Shown: one piece after another, positions 35,349-47,000 of the stretch
Position numbering within the stretch: position 1 is the first letter of the stretch
How the letters are laid out: each line of letters begins with the position of its first letter
NCBI GenBank assembly: GCA_037903475.1
Contig: JBAJFG010000545.1
Span: 2,108,001-2,172,000, forward strand
Length of the DNA: 64,000 nt
Direction: 5' to 3'
Origin: Ancylostoma caninum
Taxonomy: Eukaryota > Nematoda > Chromadorea > Rhabditida > Ancylostomatidae
Notes under the pieces: model-generated
The model's database searches: none
What the model saw: only the letters and a program-made list of their open reading frames with translations
What the model was told of the DNA's origin: nothing
Program-made: the position numbers and the translations under genes

Positions 35349-35419
35349 GTAGCCCGGATGGCTCAGTGGTTTGAGTGGCAGATTGCAATCTGTCCCTATC
35401 GCTGGTTCCACTCCGTTGG
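35349..35419 (+). other. tRNA-like module 2, copy 2
   Basis: A-box TGGCTCAGTGG and B-box-like GGTTCCACTCC. GCAGATTGCAATCTG sits at the anticodon-arm position. Sequence is identical or nearly so to the module at 11361-11430. Confidence 0.55.
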
Positions 35420-35858
35420 AGATCCAGAGTTAAGAATCGCAGTGTTTGGGGTTCACTGCTTGGAACGTCCCCCGTGATCTCCTTCGGGTAGCCCAGGAAG
35501 GCATCCGGCAACGTTTTGCATGAATTTTGAAGATAAACTACGATGAGTGTAAGTGTAAGTAATAGTGGAAAACTCTTTCGAAGATAAACTACGATGAATG
35601 TAAGTGTAAGTAATAGTAATAGTGTAAGTAATAAAGAAAAACCACTTTTTCAAAGTTGAGGGAAACCGGGAGAGAGTAACTCCGCCGTAAAGGACTGCTC
35701 CACGAAAGATAAATGACAGCGGTAGAACTACTTCGCAATGGATATGGAACAATTTATACGGATTTCAATTATTTCTGAGGATCTCGAATAGGGCGCCGGA
35801 GGGTGGCGGCGGCCGGCGCCCGCCGGCGCCCATTTGCAGAGGCTGCCGGACCTGACTG

Positions 35859-38045
35859 TAGAAGTTGGAGAAATAGCTCCTATTTTCTTGGTTCCTGGCT
35901 ATTTTCTTGGTTTCACTTCAGCATCGTAATCTTCAGTGCTGTTTCACCCGAGCATGGCCCACAATCTCAGCGCTGATTTACGAAGTTTAATTCGCCGCAC
36001 TCTGAAGCATTGCAATTTTTCTTCATTACAAAAGTCGATAACTGTGTTTTTTCTATTATTCTAAGCACATGAACAACCCCATCGTTTACAGTATGCATAT
36101 TTATCCGAACTTTCAATAACTTCTAATTCATAACTCAAAGTAGAACTTTATAAACCGGAAGAACTAGAAACTGGTATGATTATGCGTTGGAACCAGCTCG
36201 CTACACGGGGCTCTTCAAGACCGTGATATATCAGAAATTCTCACTAAACATGAGTACAGGGTTGAATGAATGTCTACAGAATCGAGATGTGCCACTTGCA
36301 AAGCTCTTCGTTCAGGAATAGAAATGAGTTCAAGTAAGACATAAAAAGAAGGCTAGGGACATTCCGTAAGAGACAACACCGAGATATTGCTCTGAGTGAC
36401 GTCGACACATTAATGAGAAGGTACATAACGGTGAAACAACTAAGTAATCCACGCCGCTTAGTGTCGCTTCTCGTCCTGCGGCACACTGGTGTACAGACCG
36501 TGCAGTGGTTGCTTGTCTTCTGGCAGTTCTGGAAGAATGGCAATTGACAGTGGGAGGATAGTGGTACTATAGCCAAGGTCTGCTACACTTGAAGTGAATG
36601 CTCTGCGAACCCGCAGGGAAAGATTTGGTGTCCTCAGCAGTCTTCTGATCATACCCAAAATTGGGGCTAATGAACATTCTCGGGAAGCCTGCACTTAACG
36701 GTTCTGGACTGATGGTGCCTATCCAATGCCCATCCGATAGAAAGAAGTACAGGATATTGTAGAAAAATAAATGGAGTGGAATCTAGTCGAAAATCAAGCG
36801 GGACGGCCGAATTCACCCAGAATCCGAAATACAATAGCAAGTTGCCGGTCTTATCGAAAGTGCATAATCTAACAGTAAGCAAAACTGGACCCCAATTTAC
36901 CAAGAATTCGGCGAAACCTCGCGCATGTTCAAGTGGAAACCTCCCGAAATTTACCCAAAAACGGCGAACTAATGCGTCTTCCAATTTTGTCCAATCTAGC
37001 GGAAAAATAGAGGAAAAGCACTTTTTCTCTATAATTTGAATCTGCTTGCCTCCTGGGATTAATTTCATGTGGAAAAATACTTGAGAAGCTGGGCTCACAA
37101 AGTCGTCCAACTTTTCTTTTTTTGTTGTCTGAATCACTTGTAATAGGGTTTAAAGGCACCGTCCCACCTCGGAATCCTGTTTGGGAAGAGAGAAAATCTT
37201 TAAATGAATATAATCTATAGGTGAAGATGATCACAATGGTATACATAATGCCTTGAAAATATGCCGAAAAAAGCCGTCTTCCGGCACCTTCTCATGGGGA
37301 GCATTTGGGCGTGGCCACGGTGGAGTCGAACTTTTATCTTGTCTTCTGATGCTGCACTCCTAGCAAAAGAGTGCTCCCGGAAAAAATTTCGCGCTATTCG
37401 TGAGATTTCCTCTACATGCACTTCTCAGTAGGATAGAGTGTGCGCTCTAGTTGTGACCACTAATAGAATGCATGATGCGGAAAACCCGCACTTCCGCCTT
37501 AGCTCCGCCCACAAGCTCCCGGAAGAACGGACTCGAAAAAAGGATTTTTCGACCCTTCCGCATGATGTCACAGTTAGTATCTTGATCAGCAGCTCTTGGA
37601 GACTGTTCCCATGCGCAAAGCTCAAAAATGATTCCGAGGTGATTTTTAAATTGCTTCCGCGGTTTTTACCCTGCAACCTGTCAGAAATGAATGAGTTCTC
37701 TTTGTGAAAAATTCTGTAACTTGCCAATGAAGTTTTTTGACACGAACGTCAGAAAATGACTGAGACATTATGAGAAACAGTAGCTTGTTCGGAATGCTAT
37801 TCTGCTAAATATTGATGGAAATTTTAGACTCCTTCTCGGAAATTCTAGAGAATTGTGTGATTGGAACACGTTCATGCTTTCCAGGAATGTTCACCTACCC
37901 TTACTATTGTGTGCAGACCTTGGTTAACCTTCAACCCTACGAATTAGATTGAAAGTAAGGTAAGAAGGTGAAAGTTATCCCAGTGTAAAAATTGAAAGCA
38001 GTGAAAGGGAAGCGAAGCGAAGGGTAGGAAGAGGCTCTGAAACTA
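35859..38045. other. Intergenic between TIR element and transporter 3' end
   Basis: A 156-codon minus-strand frame (36667-37137) overlaps other frames on both strands and shows no domain. The interval contains copy B of the ~500-bp element (37149-37649). The transporter 3' UTR should extend below 38046, but no canonical AATAAA is seen on the minus strand in the first 100 bases. Confidence 0.4.
37149..37649. repeat. ~500-bp dispersed element, copy B
   Basis: Starts TTTAAAGGCACCGTCCCACC and ends near GATTCCGAGGTGATTTTTAA. It contains GCTCCGCCCACAAGCTCCC, as in copy A. The terminal inverted repeat is best seen here and in copy C. Confidence 0.65.
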
Positions 38046-41000
38046 TCAAAACAAACCATCGCGGACTTTGGTTTCATTGGTGACAAAACCTGGTGGGGGC
38101 ATAGCTAAAACAGAGTCAATCATCGCCTGTTTCCACTGCTGGAGACGCTCACTTACCCATCGACAAGGTGCGGGCGGGGTGGAGGCGGTCGTGAGCGATG
38201 AGGTCCTCCTTCACGAAGTGGTGGACGATGCCGGCACCGAAGGCATCTCCGAGCACGTTGATCGACGTGCGGATGCGATCTCTGCAATGGTAATCTTGAA
38301 ACTACTTAGTTTAAAATGGAACTAGGGGCTAAAATAGCAAAGTTAGTAAGTAAAATAGTAATTTTATTGGTAGACGAGGTTTTGAAGTGAGTTGAGTTGG
38401 ATGGGAGGACTTTCTGTTGGCCAAATAAGGATGAAATAGAAACGAAGGCTGTGAAGACTTCGACAACCCGTCTTCCTGATCCTTCAATAAGTTGCTTAGT
38501 GGCTAACTACTCTGAACTTCAGTACCACGGTGAGTGCACTGTTATCCCTCAGTTTTGCTGCGAAAATCCCCTAGTTTACCCGCTGAAACTCCCAGTTCTC
38601 CCAAGTTGGGGCCACAAGTACCACGTATGTCACATTTAAATTGCGGGGTAATGGTGGGTCTACCGTGGAACAGAAGTTCAAGGTAATGCCTCTTTTTGGT
38701 AATAGCATATATCAAAACTAGGTTACATAGTAATCCTCAAATAAGATATTTCTGCCCACTCACAACAACCAATCAACAGCGACGATCAAGGAGACGTCCT
38801 TCACAGGTAGCCCAACAGCCGTGAGCACCAACAACATCGTCACCAAACCGGCCGAAGGCACTGATGCAGCGCCGATGGAGGCCAGCGTAGCAGTTAGACT
38901 GAAAAAAGTGCATTTCCAGGAGAGTAGGATCGGCGAGGATGAGGCAGCTAACCTGACGGTGATCACTTGTCCGAAAGACAGGTAGACGCCATTCATTTGA
39001 GCGATGAAAATTGCCGCCACAGCTTCATACAGTGCTGTGCCATCCTGCAAATTTTAGTACTCAACAACGCCGAACAGGCTCTTTGTTGGTTTTTTTAAAA
39101 TAAAAAACATTGAAGTCTGGCTCCTTTTTCTGCGTCATTATAATAAAAAATTTCATGAGCATAGTCAGTTGTAGGTGAACACAAGTTAAAACATCTGTTT
39201 TTATAATAAAGCCATATATAGGTACATCCGAGTCAGGAGATAGTAGGAATTAGCAAAAGTTGCTCCAGCTTGCTACTGCCATTAAATTTCTCAACGTAGA
39301 CAGCCACGTTGACAAAAGATAAAGCACTGTAGATCGGTTTTTCGTTAACCACCGATAAAATCCTCTAGTCTCCTAGCTAGCAAGTTATATAGGAAATGCT
39401 GCATAAATCCAGTTTGAAAGCTGCTCAGAGTCTTCTTTTTATATGATCGTAAGAAACATCATAAGAAATAAAGCACAGGATCAGGACACGATGAGAGGAC
39501 CATGGATATTTCATTACCCATAACATTAAAAGTTAAGAACAATATGCCTATGTATTGTACAAAGGATGATTTTGACATTAAAGGTTTTTCGTGAGGATTT
39601 GCTGTTGAGTGGATCGCACGGGGACTGGAAGTCCGACATCAATACTCATATGAACTTGTAGAAGGACCACAGTAGGAAAAAGATTTCGATCGCGTGGATA
39701 GAAAAGCGAAAGACATATAGGCAACATGTTGCAGAAGAACAGAAGGACCACCGAAATATGAAGACCGCACCATCTCAGCAGAAGGACTGCAGATCACCGG
39801 TCGGTTTTTCCGCAAGGCTGCAGGGCTCGTGTACCTTAGGCTACCACTACACTATGTACAAGCGGACCACGACATCCTGAACTGTCGTCGTTCAGGCGAT
39901 ATGGATTTCGATACGTTGAGATCAGTGGGGTTTGTGCAGGAGCGGCACTGGCGATGGGCAGCAGAAAATCGATAAAGTCGATAGGAGTTGAGATCGATCT
40001 ACCTGGGAATGATCACGGAGACTATATTTTATATATTAATATAAATATATATATATATTGTAAATAGGATTGGCAGAGATGAGGCAGCGAACCTGACGGT
40101 GATCACAGGACATGAACACGATGAGAGGATCATGGATATTTCATTACCCATAACATCAAAAGTTAAGAGCAATACGTAAGAGAAAAACAAACCGTCTATG
40201 TAGTGTACAAAGGATCATTTTGACATTAAAGGATTTCATTGACATTAAAGGCATTTATTATTGACATTAAAGATCATTGACATTAAAGTCTGTTGAAATG
40301 TTGAAATGAAATAAAATGAACTCTATGTGGAGCAGAGCGGCACATCAGCGCACTATTCCTTCATCTAACTCAGGGAACTTAAAAACCGTGTTTTGCATGA
40401 GATTGAATGATGCAAATCCCACGATTAAGACATGCGCGCCCATGCAAAACACGGTTTTTTAACCAATAGTTCTATACCAGCAATCGTCAATCCATGCAAA
40501 ACCCATGCACACCCATGGATATGCATGGATTTTGCATAGATTTAGCATGGGTTTTGAATGGGTATGCACGGGTTTTTCGTGCTCTCTGTATTGAATTTGC
40601 ATTGGATTTTTTGCAGACGCATGGTTCCGCGTGGGTATGCATTTGTTTTGCATGGATTTGACCATTGCTCGAATAGAACTACTGATTAAAATGTTGCATG
40701 TCTTATTCGTGGGATTTGCATCTTTCAATCTCATACAAAACATGTTTTTTTAGGTTTCCTGAGAAACGGTTTCTGTTGACTTGGACGGAAACTTATAATA
40801 GTATTGCTCAGAATCAATCCACTGCAGCTAACTCTTTAAGTGATCACTTCATTTTGGGAAGTTCTCTTGTGAGAATATATGTATGAGCAAAGCTAATTTA
40901 AACGGGAGTACAGCAGTTTATTTGGAGATGCCATGAATAGGTTGTTCTTTCCTACAGGGACGCGAGATTTGATTCCGGTCAAAAGTGATTATTTCATTTT

Positions 41001-44000
41001 TGATCTAATTGATGCGATATTGATCGGCGACGAAGGCGCATCCTCCCCTAGCTCAACCATAAGCCTTGCACATTCTGGATGTGTTCTATTTTTTTTTTAC
41101 CTTTTAGCCATTTTTGTGACTTGGTGGAATGCCGCCCTCTACCTTTCATGGCCTGAAATGTTCCTATACATATCGATACTCTAATGCTTACTGTTTTTAA
41201 TTTTTTCCATCAAATTCTAGCCTTCGCAATTCCACAACAGAGCTATAGCCTCACTTCTTTTGCTAGCGATTCCAGTACATCAAATGGAATACTTTCGTTG
41301 TTTTCCATATTGTACTCTCTGCTGCCCACTCAATGCAACATACCTCCTACATCTTTTTCTTACCTATTTTTCTATAGCTTGCTTTTGGTGCTCGTGGGCA
41401 AAAAGAGATACGAATGAGCGAATTGACTTTTCACAGGAATGTACTTCCTTATAATTTCACTCATGTGGTCCCAGTCAGCAAAAGTTTTCATCGTAGTACT
41501 AGTCAAAAGTTTGTGGCCTTTTAACTCCATACCATGTTAATCGTGGCGCCCACGGGTAGGACGAAGCGCGTGACCCTTCGATCCACTCCAAGATTTTCTT
41601 CCAAACAGTTGTAAGTGATGGGAAGAGTCGCCGAGCTGCAAAACACGGTATCGCTATAAAAGGCAGTTTGTGTCAGAACAAAGACTGACCTGGAAGCTGT
41701 TCCGAGGGCAGTGATCCATGCCTGAAGGAGCCCCCGCATGAAGGTGAACGGGTTTTTCTTTGTAGAAAGGAAGAACAGAAGCGGGAGTGAAATAAGTGAG
41801 TGAACGGCTAATCCCGTCAGTACCTAAATGAATGCTGATTTCTTTTTTTTCCAGTTTCGTTTTCCAGTTTTTTCTAGGTCTTCTTTGCAGATCCTCCAAG
41901 TTTTCAAGAATTTCGCTAAAGAGTTGGAATCTCAGTTGAAAGTTCAATTTGTGCTAATAGAACTAAGTTCAATTTGTGTTAAGAGAAGTGGAAAAGAGAT
42001 TTTCTGAATTAGACGGCAAAAAGCATTGGAATTTTCAATTTTTCCCTTTCGCGGTGAGGGAAGAGGAGTGTCATAACATCGCATCGAATTTTTTAAGGGA
42101 ATTGATTGAAATTGCCGAAAAAAAAACTGTCAGTTAGTGAGGTAATTATACAATGAATTATCTTTGAATCTATTCCATTACATTTCCTTCCATAAAACTT
42201 AAAGCGTTGTTACTTACCGTGACCATGTACATGGCAAGCATTCTCGCTGTGTCCGCCAAATCGTGGATTTCCAGAATTTTTCCCATGATCAAGCACATAA
42301 TACCAAAAGGTGAGTACCTGAATTTCCGCTGCGTTCCTACGCTCGTATATACTTGGAGGTTCAAAGTTTAGACAGAAAGGGAGAGAGAGAAAGAAAGAAA
42401 GAGAAAGAGGGAGAGACCCTGTAGGTTGGTTTCTTAGTTAAAACTCACCCAAATAGGTGAAATTTCTGGATGTTGTGAACAATGTGCGCTATCTGAACTC
42501 ACCACATCACTGTCATCACGAGCTTCATGATCACCTTGTCCATGATGGCAAAGAATTGAATCATGACGTCGGCTTCGGCGCCAAGCTGAGACAGGGAGAT
42601 GCCGAGAGCAATGCAGAACACTATGATTCCTGCAAAGGCACGAGAATCTAGGGCATCCTTGCCAGGGCATCTTCAAATGTTTGGCACGCATATGGAGATG
42701 CATTACATTGACTATTACACATTAACGTTCATACAACATGCTAATCTCCTCCAGAGTCTTCCATGCCAGCACATTTCCTTCCGAGCAGGCCAACATTCTC
42801 TTGCCTTGATTTACACCTATGCATAGCACTATTTTTCCATGCTTCCCCAGATGATTTCACTTCACATTCATTCACTACATCGATGCTTAACACTTACCTA
42901 GCACGTTGAGCCCTTCGGCATTTTCAACCACGGGCTTTTCTTCGTCTTTAGAGTAAACAGGCATGTCGTCTGAATGTTTTGAGAAACATATTTGCGCGCT
43001 CATGCGGTGGCGGTGCCAAAGGAAGGCTCATAATGAAATCCATGCTTGCTTTCATTATAAGTGGTTAGAAAATCAGAACTTTTCGTGGAAATGACACTCC
43101 AGTTCGTTTAAGGTCTATTCTATAAGGGGCAATGGCCAAATTACTGTGAAACCACCTATGTAGAACGGTGGACCAGATGAGCATGCGTCGCCGGTATCGA
43201 TGTTTCCCACCACGTTCGGAATGAGAACAAAGACACTGAGAAAAACGGTAGAAAACTCAAGCAAGAAGCGGTAATGCTTGACAACGAACTGTCCGGTTAA
43301 TATGCCGCGCCGCGTGCGCTGTGCGACGCGGTAAACCAAGCGGGCGGTTTTCTATGATGCAAGATTGATTCACCGGCACTGTAATTTTGCTAGCCCCCTT
43401 CCGAAAAAATTTCCAGGGAGCGTCACAGCGAGTAGTGTAGCTCAAAAGGCAGCGCTCATCAGAACCTTCACATAGTATCAATGATCGCATCGATCATCCT
43501 TTGATTTCTGCGCCTTTTCACCTTAGCACTGGCGCCTTTGAAAGTCACAATGATTAGCATTCTTCAGGTTGATGGAGCGAAACTAAGAATTCGAGAAAAG
43601 GACCCAGTTTCTTGTGATTTTGAATCAATAGACTTGGCTGGAATGAAATCTTTCGAAGGCTTCTAAATCCTTTTTAAATTTCGGGAAACATTATTTCACA
43701 TCGGTGAGTGATATATAGTGTCGGTCAATCATTTTTGCATCACAAAACACCGCCCGACTGGTCTGCCGCGCAGCACCACCTACAAGACGCGGCAGACCAG
43801 CTGGGCGCAGCGAGTTTTTAGGCGCTGTCAGTAGTGATGATTTACCATTGTGTGGTGCCATGCTGAGGAAAGTATTCCAGAATGAATACAAATATGTAGG
43901 AAAACGGTGGAAGAACTAAGAAAAACATCATAAATCAAGGCAACGTCCGGCAACCACAGCGCCCAGCTGGTCTGCCGCACCGCGTCGATGGTGCGATGCC

Positions 44001-47000
44001 GCATTTCGAATGAGCGGTATTCTGTGATGCAAAAATGACCGAAAGGCACTGTACTGCCCTACTTCCAACTTTGATTTTGCGGCCAGTGCAATAATTCTAC
44101 CGTCGAGATTTCGATTTTTCCCTGCGACTTCTCCCCGGCTCACTTCCGAACCAAAGTGTTTCCAGAGCGGATAGAGTGAAACAATTGCTCTCCAGTTACA
44201 CAAAGTTTGGAATGGCTACAGTTCTTTTCCACAGTAAAAAGCATGTTTTGCATTTCTGTTCTCTTCCCAAAGGATTATGTCGTTGGATTAGGGAGCTTAC
44301 TTCTTTCATCAATGTTGTTTATAGCAGATCTTTAACTTCTTATATGTACAAACAATCTAGCAAGGAGCACATATGTTTGCACGAACTCACCTAGCACGTT
44401 GATGCCATCGTTGTATTCCAAGGCAGCCTTCACGTAGTCGAGAGTGCCGTTGTTGAGCATAGCGAGATGAAGTGTGTCGTTCACCTTTAAGATCTTCGGA
44501 CGAACAGTGATGTACTTGGTCTGGGCTTGTTGGAACGTTGCTGCTACTATGTTCTCCGGGAACATATTCCTGAAAAATACCATGCATTTAACAAGGCACA
44601 TCAACTAAGGCTGATAGAGATCACCTCAACAGATCCAGCAAGGTGTCAAGTGTGCTGACTTTCTTCCCCTCCGTACCTTCTCCAAGATCCTGCTTAATAC
44701 TTGGATCTCCAGGATGAATCGTCAACACCAGAATGATGCCTGTCTAAAAAGCATTCTCGTTGAAAGCTTCAGCGTCAGCTCATGGTTCGTAGTCAGCTGT
44801 GCATAGCTTGCTCGCCTATCTAGTGAGAAAAAATCCTTGGAAACGATTTCTTTCTGTACTTACCATAAAAGGAAGTCATGTACGGTGGGAAATCCCACAA
44901 AAAGGACTTCCAACGCAGAATATTTGAAATATTAGAATATTTACTTGCTATGTTTTATTCAGGCCAAACCCGGTGGAAGTGAAACTCACTATGACGGCGA
45001 TAACTGTGGTGAGAACGTAGTACGTGATAGCCAGTGATCCCATTTTCCCCGACTGCTTCGCGTCGAGCTGAGAAAGACCTAAAAGAGGAGGGGATTTTGA
45101 ACCTGGGCCTGAACTTCGTAACATTATCGGAGTGATAAAATTCGACTTTCAAGATCTATAAACATTTTTTTTTGCACTTTTATGAAAACATATTCACGTC
45201 TAGGTAAGTTCTGGCAGTCAGATCGACTTCAATTAGGTAACTATTGAGTTCATATTAGTTCCAGTAAATAATTTCAAGACGAAAATAATCCCTGAGGGAG
45301 GATTTTGGCCGTGTTGGATAAGCCGTAACTGAAGGGATTTGGTGAGATCATTCATGACTGTAAGAGAAAGATTTCCAGGTACGACATAGTTTCCTGTGTT
45401 AAGGAAATGCTTCACCATCTCTATGAATTTTTAACTAACTTGTTAATCAATTAACGCCTCTTAACAATTCTATTTGGATTTCTTTATCCTTTTCTTCTTC
45501 CTTATATTCCGGCAATGCAATCCTTGAGGAGTGCTATGCCCAGAAAAGAATGAAATCTTTGTCCTACAGCTACTGAGAAAATAGGAGAAATCTAAGTTCA
45601 CCTAAATTCCATTTCTTCATATCAGATAGTGCGTAGGAAAACTCTATTCCCATTTAATTTTGCAAATATACTCCTAGAAATTTTCTACGATTCCCCTTTC
45701 ATGCAGAAAACGGCTGTAGATGTCTGCCCACCTGAGATGAGAGAACTAATAATGAGCGGTAAGATCATCATCTTCAACATTCGCATCAGCAGCTCTCCAG
45801 GAAAACTCACCAGCATCACCGTCTGAAAACAGCAGTAGTTTTCTCTACTTTTTGCTTGGAGTAGGTCTCCAACAAACTCTACCTGCTAGAGCTATCATAG
45901 CCCCGCATATTTCTTCGCCCTAAGAGAGAATCGAGGGGCACCGGAAGATAAATAGGCCACGCCTACTGAGTAATTCACTCATTTAAAGGAAGCATCTCAC
46001 TTCAGAAGATTCACACATGAGAAGAATCTTCAAGAGCTGGGTATACGTTATACTGTGCAAAACTATCCAAAACCAGTCTTCGAGACCTAACTCTTAAAGA
46101 GTTTGTGGGCGGAGCGGGGCGTCCATACGACATTTTCATATAGTGCGCTCCTGAGAGCCACCTTCTGAGAAAATTCGTATACCTCACAAGAATTCCACAC
46201 TTGCTACCCCCCAACATGATAAGAGTTATGGTTCATGTGTGGCCAGCAAGGGAGTGTATGGTGGTAGAACCCCCTCAACTCACTTCGACTCCGCCCTAAA
46301 TCTCCCCAGAAGTTGGTGCTCGAAAATGGGTGTTTCGGCTGTTTCGCACGTAAATAGGTGTTTCGGCTGTTTTGAACGTAATCACATATCTTGAAATTCC
46401 TTTCATGTAAAAATCTCGGAAATCTTCCAATGGTGGGACGGTTCCTTTAAGAGTGTGCGAGTTGCCTCGTTATCTTAGCACGGTCCAAAGGCAAATAATC
46501 AGCAGCTCTTCGAACCATTGGCAACCGTGCGGCTCACCGGTGAGCCGCACCTTTCCTAACCTGGTTCAGTTTGTGAGAGACCTTACATAATGGTCTCGTT
46601 GTTGCTCCTATACAGTAACGTCACAAAATTTCTAAGCTAGTATGATTACAAAACCCTAGATTAGAGTTTCTATAGAAGTTTTTGAGCAAAATATGAGCGA
46701 GAAATTGCGGAAATGTTGCAACGTGCAAAAATGGCACGGTCGTCAATGATTTAACAAAGGATATATGTACATATACGTATAAGAAAGTCCTTTCCTTGGA
46801 TCACCGAACTTACAGAGAGGATATTCTAGCGCATTCCGTAGTCTTGAGAAGAATATCTTCTTGAGGCTCATTGTACTTTTAGGAACATTTGGATCTAGCA
46901 ATTGTTTTGCCAAAAGGGCTAGAAGCAGGATTGAGTCGCAACTTTTGTCTAGCACGGATCTTCCCTACTCTGCCGTTTCTCCTACGCTTATTCTATATTC

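Larger units (their letters stand above)
34899..35858. mobile_element. TA-flanked TIR element with two tRNA-like modules, copy 2
   Basis: 960-bp inverted copy of the element at 10775-11880. It begins CAGTCCGGTCCGGCAGCC and ends GGCTGCCGGACCTGACTG, with TA on each side (34897-34898 and 35859-35860). GC-rich palindromic GGCGCCGG/CCGGCGCC sequence adjoins both TIRs. Internally it has tRNA-like modules at 35204-35280 and 35349-35419, then direct repeats of GAAGATAAACTACGAT and GTGTAAGTGTAAGTAA. A stretch of about 230 bases near the left end of copy 1 is absent here. Confidence 0.85.
39045..41532 (-). other. Transporter intron interrupting NM-DGT (2.5 kb)
   Basis: Largest intron of the transporter, splitting the TM7 NMDGT motif. 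It holds two ~130-bp direct repeats (39458-39590 and 40098-40230), a degenerate non-AT-rich block between them (39600-40030) of unknown nature, an AT-dinucleotide tract near 40025-40060, the junction duplicate at 40065-40106, several GACATTAAAG units at 40212-40290 and a TIR element at 40381-40753. Confidence 0.7.

Noticed and set aside
39600..40030. Block between direct repeats, considered as reverse transcriptase remnant
   Set aside because: No recognisable catalytic motif in any frame and many stops, so left unassigned.
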